Positions 1-6,075 of a stretch of 6,729 nt of DNA are shown piece by piece; the stretch's first letter is position 1, and each line of letters starts with the position of its first letter. The DNA comes from Flavobacteriia bacterium (GTDB taxonomy: Bacteria; Bacteroidota; Bacteroidia; Flavobacteriales; Flavobacteriaceae): NCBI GenBank assembly GCA_003973375.1, contig QNYL01000217.1, positions 1 to 6,729 on the forward strand. Direction: 5' to 3'. The position numbers were made by a program, and so were the translations under genes. Below the pieces are notes generated by a model. The model was not told the DNA's origin, made no database searches, and saw nothing but the letters and a program-made list of their open reading frames with translations.

Positions 1-40
1 GAATTAGATACGAAGTAAAAATACAATAAAATTATAAGTT

Positions 41-706
41 TTATAAAGAACCCATCGATAGTTCAGAAATACGATCGGATTCAATAATTGAAATATCAGG
101 CTTTAAATTAGCAAGTACGATCATTGCCATAGCAATCTTTTCAGCCTTTACAGGTTGGTATTTTTTTAGTTTGCCAATCAGGAAAAACTGAAATAAATTC
201 ATCATTAACTTTCCCATAGTTTCCCCCATACGCATTTCGCTTCGCTTACCAAGAATTAAAGAAGGTCTTAAAATATAGATGTGAGGAATCTTTAATGACA
301 AAATCTCTTTCTCCATTTCTCCCTTTGTTCTGTTGTAAAAAACTTTACTTTCAACACTGGCGCCCAAAGCAGAAATAACCAAAAAGGTATCAATCCCATT
401 TTCTTTACAGAGCTTTGCTGCTGCAACCGGAATCCCGTAATCTATTTTTTTATACAATTGTTTATCCGGCGTTTTGGCTGCCGTGGTTCCGATACAACAA
501 TAAACCTCATCCGCTGTAAAATCCTTTTTAAAAGATTTCAGGTCGAGTAAATTTCCGGTGAATTCGCTAAGCTTAGGATGCTCAAATCCAAGTGATTTTC
601 TAAGAAAAACCTTAACGGAATCATAGCTTTTATCCTGTAAAAGTTTCTTTAACAGAATATTTCCGGTTAAACCGGATGCACCCAAAATAATTGCAGTTTT
701 ACCCAT
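41..706 (-). CDS. YraR-like NAD(P)-binding Rossmann-fold protein (atypical short-chain dehydrogenase)
   Basis: This 221-residue protein is probably a cytoplasmic NAD(P)-binding protein of the atypical short-chain dehydrogenase group that includes E. coli YraR and eukaryotic HTATIP2/TIP30. The N-terminal glycine-rich dinucleotide loop GASGLTG is at residues 9-15. A CCIGTT stretch at 70-75 ends a Rossmann strand, a serine-containing ISALGAS is at 111-117, and the YxxxK pair is YNRTK at 124-128. RPSLILG at 147-153 followed by an RxGET segment is shared with YraR-type proteins as I recall them. Length matches that group (about 210-220). Its ATG directly follows the TAA of the helicase gene with no spacer, so it is probably co-transcribed and translationally coupled. 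The substrate is unknown. The family call is firm; any enzymatic activity is inferred from the intact YxxxK. Confidence 0.88.
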   Translation of the reverse strand: MGKTAIILGASGLTGNILLKKLLQDKSYDSVKVFLRKSLGFEHPKLSEFTGNLLDLKSFKKDFTADEVYCCIGTTAAKTPDKQLYKKIDYGIPVAAAKLCKENGIDTFLVISALGASVESKVFYNRTKGEMEKEILSLKIPHIYILRPSLILGKRSEMRMGETMGKLMMNLFQFFLIGKLKKYQPVKAEKIAMAMIVLANLKPDISIIESDRISELSMGSL

Positions 707-1942
707 TTAATACCAGCGTTTTTTCTTTTTTTTGGAGGCTGCAGATTTTCTTCCTTTTTTATATTTGCTTCCCCTTTTTTTATGTATTTCGGGTTTGGAT
801 TTTGGGTCTAACGGATAGGGATGATCCTCTATCACAAAAATCTCTTTATGAATAAGTTTTTGGATCTCAGCAATATAATTCTTTTCATCTGCCGAACAAA
901 AAGAATACGAAACTCCTTTTTCTCCTGCTCTTCCGGTTCTTCCGATACGATGCACATAGATCTCAGGCTGACTGGGAATATCAAAATTGATCACGTTATC
1001 CAGATTTTTAATATCCAGACCTCTGGAGGCAACATCGGTAGCAATCAAAATATCAGCTTCTCTATTTTTAAATTTTTGTAAAGCTTCCTGACGCACATTC
1101 TGACTTTTATCACCATGAATACTCGCTACTTTGTACTTGTTCTTTAACAGCGTCTTTTCCAGTTTATCCACCCCGAATTTTGTCCGCCTGAAAATAATCG
1201 TACTCCCTTTAACTGTATTTCTCAACAGATGAAGACACAATTCGATCTTTCTTTGTTTGGGCACATAATACAATAGCTGATCTACCTCTTTTTCAAGAAC
1301 TGAATTCGAACCGGCAACAATTTTAACGGGTTCATCCATAATGGTCTGCGCCAGATGAATCACCTTATCGGGTATTGTGGCAGAAAAAAGAAGTACCTGT
1401 TTATCTTCCGGACAGATCTTTTCAATTTTCTTTACATCATCCCAAAAACCCATATCCAGCATCAGATCGGCTTCATCAAGTACCAATACCTCAACATAAT
1501 CCGGATTGATTAATTCCTGCTTATACAGATCGAGTAATCTGCCCGGAGTGGCAATTAAAATATCCACACCTTTTTTAAGCAGATCTTTTTGCGGCTCGAT
1601 GGAAACTCCTCCAAAAATGCTGGTTGCCCTTAAACCGGTATTTTTTCCGTAAGTTTTAAAACTCTCATCTATTTGCAGGGCCAGTTCACGGGTAGGACAA
1701 ACAATCAGTGCCCTGATCTTTTTACTTTTCTTTGCTGAGTGCTGGTTATGATACAACATCTGTAAAATAGGTAAAGCAAAAGCCGCGGTTTTACCGGAGC
1801 CCGTCTGGGCAGAAACAATAACATCCTTACCTTTCAGTACCTCGGGTATTGTTTTTTCCTGAACCTGAGTTGGGTTTTGATAATCACTTTCGGCTACAGC
1901 CTTTAATATATTTTTGTTTAAATCGAACTCGTTGAACTGCAT
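707..1942 (-). CDS. DEAD-box ATP-dependent RNA helicase, RhlE-like
   Basis: This 411-residue cytoplasmic RNA helicase has a complete two-RecA-domain core. Visible motifs in order are the Q motif (PTQVQ, 24-28), motif I AQTGSGKT (45-52), Ia PTREL (83-87), GG (111-112), Ib TPGR (132-135), II DEAD (156-159), III SAT (187-189), IV IIFRRT (249-254), V ATDVASRGLD (301-310) and VI HRIGRTGR (331-338). After the core comes a short tail that becomes very lysine- and arginine-rich (388-409), as in RhlE/CshA-type helicases that use a basic tail to hold RNA. No DbpA-type RNA-binding domain is present. The likely role is ATP-driven unwinding of structured RNA in ribosome assembly, RNA decay or cold adaptation; the sequence does not say which. 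The ATG at 1942 lies about 23 nt downstream of a TATCTTTG promoter box. It is the first gene of a two-gene leftward operon. Confidence 0.95.
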   Translation of the reverse strand: MQFNEFDLNKNILKAVAESDYQNPTQVQEKTIPEVLKGKDVIVSAQTGSGKTAAFALPILQMLYHNQHSAKKSKKIRALIVCPTRELALQIDESFKTYGKNTGLRATSIFGGVSIEPQKDLLKKGVDILIATPGRLLDLYKQELINPDYVEVLVLDEADLMLDMGFWDDVKKIEKICPEDKQVLLFSATIPDKVIHLAQTIMDEPVKIVAGSNSVLEKEVDQLLYYVPKQRKIELCLHLLRNTVKGSTIIFRRTKFGVDKLEKTLLKNKYKVASIHGDKSQNVRQEALQKFKNREADILIATDVASRGLDIKNLDNVINFDIPSQPEIYVHRIGRTGRAGEKGVSYSFCSADEKNYIAEIQKLIHKEIFVIEDHPYPLDPKSKPEIHKKRGSKYKKGRKSAASKKKKKRWY

Positions 1943-1965
1943 AGAGACTTGTTAAAATTGCCTTA

Positions 1966-1973
1966 CAAAGATA
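1966..1973 (-). promoter_or_regulatory. Putative -7 promoter box of the helicase operon
   Basis: On the minus strand this reads TATCTTTG, a perfect match to the Bacteroidota -7 consensus TAnnTTTG. It would place transcription start around 1959, giving a leader of under 20 nt before the ATG at 1942. No clear TTG -33 element is seen at the expected distance. The leader has no Shine-Dalgarno motif, as is usual in this phylum. Confidence 0.5.
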
Positions 1974-2009
1974 CACAGAAAGAAAAGATCTGTTTTTAAT
2001 ATTTTTTAT

Positions 2010-2017
2010 TACTTTCG
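2010..2017 (+). promoter_or_regulatory. Putative -7 promoter box of the peptidyl-prolyl isomerase gene
   Basis: TACTTTCG differs from TAnnTTTG at one position. A start near 2024 would leave a leader of roughly 27 nt before the ATG at 2051. It is back to back with the helicase box, only 36 nt away, so the two -33 regions must overlap. No TTG -33 element is evident. Confidence 0.35.
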
Positions 2018-2050
2018 TTTTAAATAGTGTTTGTCTATAATGTTAATTCC

Positions 2051-2671
2051 ATGAAACGTTTTTTACTTCTTTTTGTCATTATTTTTATCAGTTCCTGTAG
2101 TCAAAAGATCTTTAAAGAAAAATGGACTCAAAGAAAAGCACCCGAAACTTTTAAAGCCCGCTTTGAAACAACCAAAGGAAATTTTGATATTGTAGCCAAA
2201 CGGGAATGGGCTCCCAACGGAGTTGACCGGTTGTATCAACTGATCAAAAGTGATTATTATACTGATATCGGTATCTTTAGGGTGATCCCTGAATTTGTGG
2301 TTCAGTTTGGTATTCAAAATGATTCTGTTTTAAACAAAGCCTGGGATAAATATAAACTGAAAGATGAGCCTGTATTGCAAAGCAATGACTCTATGGCGAT
2401 CTCATTTGCCCGTGACGGGGTCAATTCGCGTACTACACAGATCTTTATCAATTTAAAGGATAATCACAGGCTGGACACGGTAGATTTTAATGGTGTAAAA
2501 GGCTTTCCCGTAATTGCAAAGATCACCAAAGGAATGGAAAATGTACACAAATTCCACGTTACCAAAGACAATGTCCCCAACCAGGATTCTATCAGTAAAT
2601 ATGGAAATGCATATCTGAAACGGCACTATCCAAAACTGGATTATATCAAAAAGGCGTATATTTTAAAGTAG
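2051..2671 (+). CDS. Cyclophilin-type peptidyl-prolyl cis-trans isomerase, lipoprotein
   Basis: This 206-residue protein probably catalyses proline cis-trans isomerisation to help proteins fold outside the cytoplasm. An in-frame GTG at 2027 would add eight residues, but the ATG at 2051 gives a clean lipoprotein signal: MKR, a hydrophobic run, and lipobox ISSC with Cys16. No acidic residues follow the cysteine, so surface export is not suggested and a periplasm-facing anchor is likely. The cyclophilin core starts near residue 35. Equivalents of the human CypA active-site residues are visible: Arg77, Phe82 and Gln85 in FRVIPEFVVQFG, and Gln130 and Phe132 in TQIFINL. The His before the catalytic Arg in the usual FHR motif is Phe76 here. 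The His of the later HxxFG motif is also absent (GFPVIAKI, 151-158). It converges on the acyl-CoA synthetase gene across a 417-nt gap. Confidence 0.9.
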   Translation: MKRFLLLFVIIFISSCSQKIFKEKWTQRKAPETFKARFETTKGNFDIVAKREWAPNGVDRLYQLIKSDYYTDIGIFRVIPEFVVQFGIQNDSVLNKAWDKYKLKDEPVLQSNDSMAISFARDGVNSRTTQIFINLKDNHRLDTVDFNGVKGFPVIAKITKGMENVHKFHVTKDNVPNQDSISKYGNAYLKRHYPKLDYIKKAYILK

Positions 2672-2703
2672 TTAGTAGTGAGAAATTAGTATTGAGTACT
2701 AAG
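2672..2703. repeat. TTAGTA direct repeat and small hairpin after the isomerase gene
   Basis: TTAGTAGTGAG (2672-2682) is followed by TTAGTATTGAG (2686-2696), a 10-of-11 direct repeat. The second copy plus TACTAA makes a perfect 6-bp stem with a 5-nt loop (2686-2702). It begins immediately after the stop codon. It is AT-rich with no T-tract, so a terminator role is doubtful. Confidence 0.5.
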
Positions 2704-2741
2704 ATGGTTTTGGAGTTGATCAAAATTAAGATTCTTATTAT

Positions 2742-2770
2742 AGCGAAGAGGGAAAAGCGAAAAGGGATTA
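2742..2770 (-). repeat. CGCTTTTCCCT/TTCGCT module, inverted copy
   Basis: Read on the minus strand this contains CGCTTTTCCCTCTTCGCT, which matches 6049-6066 on the plus strand at 17 of 18 positions. On the plus strand it is a tandem of GCGAAGAGGGA and GCGAAAAGGGA (10 of 11 identical, three A between them). A related CCCTTTTCGCTAATCCCT occurs at 5691-5708. Confidence 0.6.
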
Positions 2771-2845
2771 GTTGATTTAAAATTCAATATTTAAGATTAG
2801 CTAATTGTGCCTAATTTAACAATGAACCAAATATTCAATCTTTCA

Positions 2846-2961
2846 CCTTTTAATTTCTTTGCGATCTTCAAAATTTATCTTTGCGGGCTTTGCGTGGAAG
2901 GAATCCATCGGGATTTCTCTGAGCAACTCAGTGATTCTCTGCGAAACTCCGTGTAATAACT
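2846..2961 (-). repeat. Modular intergenic repeat, copy 1 (inverted)
   Basis: Read on the minus strand, this stretch aligns with the repeat at 6076-6200. The first block (CACGGAG to AAATCCCGA) matches that copy at 39 of 47 positions by hand alignment. The second block (TGGATTCCTTCCACGCAAAG onward) matches the corresponding part after a gap of about 13 nt. On the plus strand the same DNA reads as CTTTGCG and CTCTG units, with two 20-nt units starting TTCTCTG (2914-2953) that are 16 of 20 identical. One contains the perfect inverted repeat CTGAG-CAA-CTCAG (2919-2931). Confidence 0.75.
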
Positions 2962-3088
2962 TACACCTGAACATCTTACAAACACAGAATAACAAACAGT
3001 TTTTTAACGTTAACCTCTATTTTTAAGGCTCTTTCCTGCTGGGTAGAGCAAATTATTAATTGAAATTCTCTAAATGCCAATCAAACAT

Positions 3089-5023
3089 TCAAAAGAACTT
3101 TTTTGAAAGGATCTCCAGATTCTTTTTCTTCGGGGCATCCTGAGCTGAATCATTATACATCAGTTCGATACGGTCTTTGTACTGCTCAGTGATTTTATGC
3201 CTGACCATTTTTAAAGTAGAATTTATCAGATGATTTTCTTCTGAAAAAACATCTTCAATTACCTGAAAATGAGAAGGAATCCATTTGGATGGGAATTTCC
3301 CTTTAAACTCGGGTTGCTGTCTGAACAAAAGCAGTTCTTTTCCCAGTTCACCCAGTAATTTTTCCGGGTTCGGATTGCCTTGCTTTTTTATCCATTGCTT
3401 TACTTTTGCCTCTTCCAAAGTAATCAAAGCTGTAGTAAACTTATTGTGATCGTTATAGATCATCACCTGATGTATAAGTTCGGAACTGTTAACAATAGCT
3501 TCTTCAATTTCTTCAGGAGAATATTTTTCTCCGTCTTCCGAGATCAACAAAGCTTTTGACCTTCCTACCACCACTAAAAAATCATCCTGATCAAAATATC
3601 CGAGATCACCGGTATACAACCAGCCCTCTTTTAAAGTTTTTTCTGTAGCTGCAGGATTCTTATAATAGCCTTTCATCACATTATCTCCTTGTATCACGAT
3701 CTCGCCTCTTTCTCCCTTCTTCACTTCAACACCATTCTCATCGCATATTTTACAGGTCATGCCACCAAGAACCTTTCCGGAAGTCCCCATTTTATACTGA
3801 AAAGGGGTATTGGTTGAAATGATCGGGGTTGCTTCGGTTAAACCGTAACCCTGATATACCGGCACACCAATGGCCGTATAAAACTGCTGCTGTTTGATAT
3901 CGAGCAAGGCTCCTCCTCCAACAAAGAATTCAATATTTTTACCCCAGATCTGTCTCAGTTTTTTAAAGATCAGCTTCTCAGCCAGTATATAGGGTAAATA
4001 AGTAGCTATTCGCACAGAATTCTCCGGCTTGGTATATCCGTCACCGTTTCTCCTGATCGCCGCTTCGAGTCCGCGATTAAAGATCCCTTCAATCATCGAA
4101 CCTTTTGCCTGAACCCCCTCTTTGATCTTATTGATAAAATTACTGGTAAGTGCCGGAACGGTCAATAAAAAGTGCGGATTGGCTTCTACAAGATTTTTGG
4201 GAATATTTTTTAAAGCATTCATACCACCTCCGCGAGCATCGACAAAATAAAGGGACAAGCCTTTTACCAGACCGGTGTAAATTCCAACCGTATGGGCAAA
4301 AGAATGGTCGGTAGGCAGAATGATCAAAGTAGAAATGTTCTCTTTGATCTTAAAAGTGTTAACCGCTTCGTGAGAATTTGAATAATAATTCAGATGCGTT
4401 AACATGATTCCCTTGGGATTTCCGGTTGTGCCGGAAGTATAAGAAATGGTCACTACATCATCTTCGCTAATATTCTTTTCTATATCTTTGATCTTAGGCA
4501 GATTTTTATCAAAATTGTCTTTTCCCAGCTTATATAAATCCTCAATATAAATTAGTTTCTTCTCATCAAAATTATACTTTTTACAAAGTCTTTTAATCTT
4601 TTCAGAGGGTTGGTCTAAAACCACCAGCTTTAAAAATTTGTATTCATACTTATCAAAATGACTGATCACTTTTTCAAGGGTATTCTCAGAAATAAAGAAA
4701 AGTTTTGTGTCGGAATGATTGATCCTGAAAGGTATTTCCTCAGGGAGTAATTTAATCGATAACGGCACCATGGTGGCTCCGCTGTACAATGCACCAAATT
4801 CAGAAATGATCCAGTCGGCCTTTGCTTCTGAAAGGATAGCGATTTTATCCTGATAGACCATACCGGTTTCAATCAAAGCTGAAGCCAGTTCAAGTGCTTT
4901 TTCTCTGGCCTGACTGAAGGTTGTACTTACCCATCCATAGTCATCTTTCTGACTTAAATAAGTCTTGTCTGCATACTTTTCTGCAGCCCGGTTAATCATT
5001 TCAAAAATGGTTCGTTTGCTCAT
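3089..5023 (-). CDS. Long-chain acyl-CoA synthetase (AMP-binding, ANL superfamily)
   Basis: This 644-residue enzyme probably activates long-chain fatty acids with ATP and CoA through an acyl-adenylate, feeding beta-oxidation or lipid synthesis. ANL motifs in order are the phosphate loop YTSGTTGNPKG (195-205), the adenylate-binding YGLTEATP (393-400), YTGD (470-473), the hinge region GRSKALLISEDGEKYSPEEIE (487-507) and a C-terminal STLKMVRHK whose Lys605 is placed like the catalytic lysine. It is longer than FadD (about 560) and fits the larger FAA1-like group annotated as long-chain-fatty-acid-CoA ligases; the extra length lies in the C-terminal region. I chose the ATG at 5023. An in-frame TTG at 5047 would add eight residues but falls inside the predicted -7 box, so it is likely upstream of the transcript. 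It is divergent from the DUF805 gene. Chain-length preference cannot be read from sequence. Confidence 0.92.
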   Translation of the reverse strand: MSKRTIFEMINRAAEKYADKTYLSQKDDYGWVSTTFSQAREKALELASALIETGMVYQDKIAILSEAKADWIISEFGALYSGATMVPLSIKLLPEEIPFRINHSDTKLFFISENTLEKVISHFDKYEYKFLKLVVLDQPSEKIKRLCKKYNFDEKKLIYIEDLYKLGKDNFDKNLPKIKDIEKNISEDDVVTISYTSGTTGNPKGIMLTHLNYYSNSHEAVNTFKIKENISTLIILPTDHSFAHTVGIYTGLVKGLSLYFVDARGGGMNALKNIPKNLVEANPHFLLTVPALTSNFINKIKEGVQAKGSMIEGIFNRGLEAAIRRNGDGYTKPENSVRIATYLPYILAEKLIFKKLRQIWGKNIEFFVGGGALLDIKQQQFYTAIGVPVYQGYGLTEATPIISTNTPFQYKMGTSGKVLGGMTCKICDENGVEVKKGERGEIVIQGDNVMKGYYKNPAATEKTLKEGWLYTGDLGYFDQDDFLVVVGRSKALLISEDGEKYSPEEIEEAIVNSSELIHQVMIYNDHNKFTTALITLEEAKVKQWIKKQGNPNPEKLLGELGKELLLFRQQPEFKGKFPSKWIPSHFQVIEDVFSEENHLINSTLKMVRHKITEQYKDRIELMYNDSAQDAPKKKNLEILSKKFF

Positions 5024-5044
5024 AAGGCTTGGTTTTTTATAAAA

Positions 5045-5052
5045 CAAAATTA
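5045..5052 (-). promoter_or_regulatory. Putative -7 promoter box of the acyl-CoA synthetase gene
   Basis: The minus strand reads TAATTTTG, a perfect TAnnTTTG match, 21 nt upstream of the ATG at 5023. The implied leader is about 15 nt. This position overlaps the alternative TTG start and argues against it. The expected -33 zone falls inside the inverted repeat at 5061-5087, and no TTG is seen there. Confidence 0.5.
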
Positions 5053-5060
5053 CACTGTTT

Positions 5061-5087
5061 TTTTAATATGGTTTTTCACCATTAAAA
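5061..5087. promoter_or_regulatory. Inverted repeat upstream of the acyl-CoA synthetase, possible operator
   Basis: The left arm TTTTAATATGGT (5061-5072) and right arm ACCATTAAAA (5078-5087) are complementary over 10 bp with a 2-nt AT bulge, around a 5-nt TTTTC centre. It lies just upstream of the -7 box at 5045-5052, over the -33 region. That is where a repressor would block RNA polymerase. The role is inferred from position and symmetry; no regulator gene is in the window. Confidence 0.4.
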
Positions 5088-5132
5088 TAAGGTATCAGGT
5101 AAACGAACAATTTTCAATAAAAGCCATCGTTT

Positions 5133-5156
5133 GATAATGATAGTTACATCATTTTC
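5133..5156. promoter_or_regulatory. Inverted repeat upstream of the DUF805 gene, possible operator
   Basis: AATGAT (5136-5141) and ATCATT (5148-5153) are perfect 6-bp inverted arms around AGTTAC. After one mismatch the symmetry resumes for two further pairs (GA at 5133-5134 with TC at 5155-5156). It ends two bases before the -7 box at 5159. Its sequence differs from the inverted repeat at 5061-5087, so a different binding factor would be expected if it is functional. Confidence 0.3.
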
Positions 5157-5158
5157 AA

Positions 5159-5166
5159 TATATTTG
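5159..5166 (+). promoter_or_regulatory. Putative -7 promoter box of the DUF805 gene
   Basis: TATATTTG is a perfect TAnnTTTG match. It is 33 nt upstream of the ATG at 5200, with a very A/T-rich leader and no Shine-Dalgarno motif. A TTTG at 5130-5133 could be the -33 element, but the 25-nt spacer is longer than usual. Confidence 0.5.
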
Positions 5167-5199
5167 GGATGCAAATAATTATAACTTAAAATTTTTTAT

Positions 5200-5601
5200 A
5201 TGAAATGGTTTTTAATGGCGTTAAAAAAATACGCCGAATTTAACGGAAGATCAAGAAGAAAAGAATACTGGATGTTTGTCTTGTTTAACATGATCTTTGC
5301 AATTGTTGCTATGTCTCTTGACAATCTTTTGGGGTTGGCTGATGAAAACATTGGCTATGGCCCCATTTATGGAGTATATGTTTTAGCCATGTTTATACCC
5401 GGATTGGCTGTTAGTATCAGGCGTTTACATGATATAGACAAAAGCGGATGGTACTATTTGTTGGTACTGATTCCCATCATAGGATGGATATGGCTAATTG
5501 TACTTTTCGCAACTGAAGGAACCAGAGGTCCAAACAAATATGGTCCGGATCCGAAGAATTCAGATAGCGAACTGGATCAAATCGGTGTAGTACAGGAATA
5601 A
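5200..5601 (+). CDS. DUF805 family inner membrane protein (YhaH-like)
   Basis: This 133-residue protein belongs to the DUF805 family, small inner membrane proteins of unknown function typified by E. coli YhaH. Family signatures are visible: FNGRSRRKEYW (14-24) near the N-terminus, RRLHDIDKSGWY (74-85) between membrane segments, and GTRGPNKYGPDP (107-118) near the C-terminus. Hydrophobic segments lie at about 25-42, 56-73 and 84-104, suggesting three membrane passes. The last 15 residues are polar and acidic. Its length is typical. It is transcribed alone: its own promoter box lies upstream and a terminator-like hairpin follows about 20 nt after the stop. It converges with the RDD-family gene across a repeat-rich gap. 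RDD and DUF805 proteins are both small membrane families of unclear function, and their adjacency does not by itself show a link. Confidence 0.92.
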   Translation: MKWFLMALKKYAEFNGRSRRKEYWMFVLFNMIFAIVAMSLDNLLGLADENIGYGPIYGVYVLAMFIPGLAVSIRRLHDIDKSGWYYLLVLIPIIGWIWLIVLFATEGTRGPNKYGPDPKNSDSELDQIGVVQE

Positions 5602-5620
5602 AGAGAATCTATCAAAGTTA

Positions 5621-5672
5621 AAAGATCCTCTTCAGGTGATTAAAGAAACAATTCAAGGAGGATTTCTTTTTG
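5621..5672 (+). terminator. Probable intrinsic terminator of the DUF805 gene
   Basis: ATCCTC (5625-5630) pairs with GAGGAT (5658-5663). The stem can extend inward by TT/AA with one bulged base and outward through A/T pairs, and TTCTTTTT follows at 5664-5671. The loop is long (over 20 nt), which lowers confidence, although a short internal AT stem could shorten it. Confidence 0.5.
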
Positions 5673-5715
5673 TTATTTGTTAAAATTAACCCCTTTTCGC
5701 TAATCCCTCAAACAA

Positions 5716-5782
5716 AACTATTTCACAGAGTTTTACGGAGAATTATTGAGTTGCTCAGAGAAATCCCGACTCGTATCTTGCT
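5716..5782 (+). repeat. Modular intergenic repeat, copy 2
   Basis: This 67-nt block is 62 of 67 identical, without gaps, to 6076-6142, exactly 360 nt downstream and in the same orientation. It runs from AACTATTTCACAGAG through TTGCTCAGAGAAATC to CTTGCT. Beyond CTTGCT the two copies diverge: this one leads to a CGCAGA unit and not to the GCAAAG unit. Confidence 0.85.
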
Positions 5783-5814
5783 AAAGGCTTGTTTAACTTT
5801 CGATATTTTTCTCC

Positions 5815-5839
5815 CGCAGATTTCGCTGATAAACGCAGA
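5815..5839 (+). repeat. CGCAGA short tandem unit
   Basis: CGCAGA (5815-5820), CGCTGA (5824-5829) and CGCAGA (5834-5839) recur every 9 to 10 nt with AT-rich spacers. The unit occupies the place where the GCAAAG block sits in the other two copies of the modular repeat. Confidence 0.5.
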
Positions 5840-5901
5840 AAAGTTGTTTGTTGTTTTTGTTATTTAATCGGTTTTTCTCAGGAGGGTACTTATAGTCTTA
5901 G

Positions 5902-5983
5902 AAGATCCCCATTGTATCGGGGATGACAAGCTTCAAGAGAATGTATTTTGGAACTATGTCATTCCCTTGCAAAAGGGAATCTT
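5902..5983. repeat. REP-like doublet: two oppositely oriented hairpin elements
   Basis: Element 1 (5902-5927) and element 2 (5958-5983, read on the minus strand) are each 26 nt, beginning AAGAT and ending ATGAC. The hairpin of element 1 is ATCCCC/GGGGAT (5905-5910 with 5919-5924). The hairpin of element 2 is ATTCCCTT/AAGGGAAT with a GCAA loop (5961-5980). One C-G pair in element 1 is a T-A pair in element 2, so the stem is preserved. The layout resembles paired REP sequences. Flanking TCTTA boxes at 5896-5900 and, inverted, TAAGA at 5983-5987 extend the symmetry. Confidence 0.65.
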
Positions 5984-6048
5984 AAGATTCATTCCACAAT
6001 TGTTATTAGATCAAAATTCTTTTTTTAAATTATGACTTTCGACATACT

Positions 6049-6066
6049 CGCTTTTCCCTATTCGCT
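6049..6066 (+). repeat. CGCTTTTCCCT/TTCGCT module
   Basis: CGCTTTTCCCTATTCGCT matches the minus strand of 2742-2759 at 17 of 18 positions. It precedes repeat copy 3 by about 10 nt, as the related CCCTTTTCGCT stretch precedes copy 2. Confidence 0.6.
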
Positions 6067-6075
6067 TATTTTAAA

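Larger units (their letters stand above)
2672..3088. other. Convergent intergenic region with repeats, no gene
   Basis: This 417-nt gap lies between the 3' ends of two converging genes. I see no credible coding sequence. It contains the TTAGTA hairpin, a purine-rich GCGAA module and one inverted copy of the modular intergenic repeat. It also holds a perfect 10-bp palindrome TTAACGTTAA (3004-3013). A weak stem GCTCT/AGAGC (3028-3032 with 3045-3049) has no good T-tract on either strand, so I do not call it a terminator. Confidence 0.7.

Noticed and set aside
821..1081. 86-codon plus-strand open frame
   Set aside because: It lies wholly inside the helicase gene on the opposite strand and shows no protein family features.
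2063..2317. 84-codon minus-strand open frame
   Set aside because: It is antisense to the well-supported cyclophilin gene and its composition is that of a reversed coding frame.
2846..2961. Possible CRISPR-like array, given repeated CTTTGCG and CTCTG units
   Set aside because: The units are short, degenerate and irregularly spaced, with no uniform spacers and no cas genes nearby.
3028..3049. Hairpin GCTCT/AGAGC as terminator of the acyl-CoA synthetase
   Set aside because: The stem is only 5 bp with a 12-nt loop, and no T-tract follows on either strand.
4666..4872. 68-codon minus-strand open frame
   Set aside because: It is an alternative frame within the acyl-CoA synthetase gene, with no independent support.
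5670..5867. 65-codon plus-strand open frame
   Set aside because: It runs from the terminator T-tract through repeat copy 2 and the CGCAGA unit, so it is a by-product of repeat DNA.
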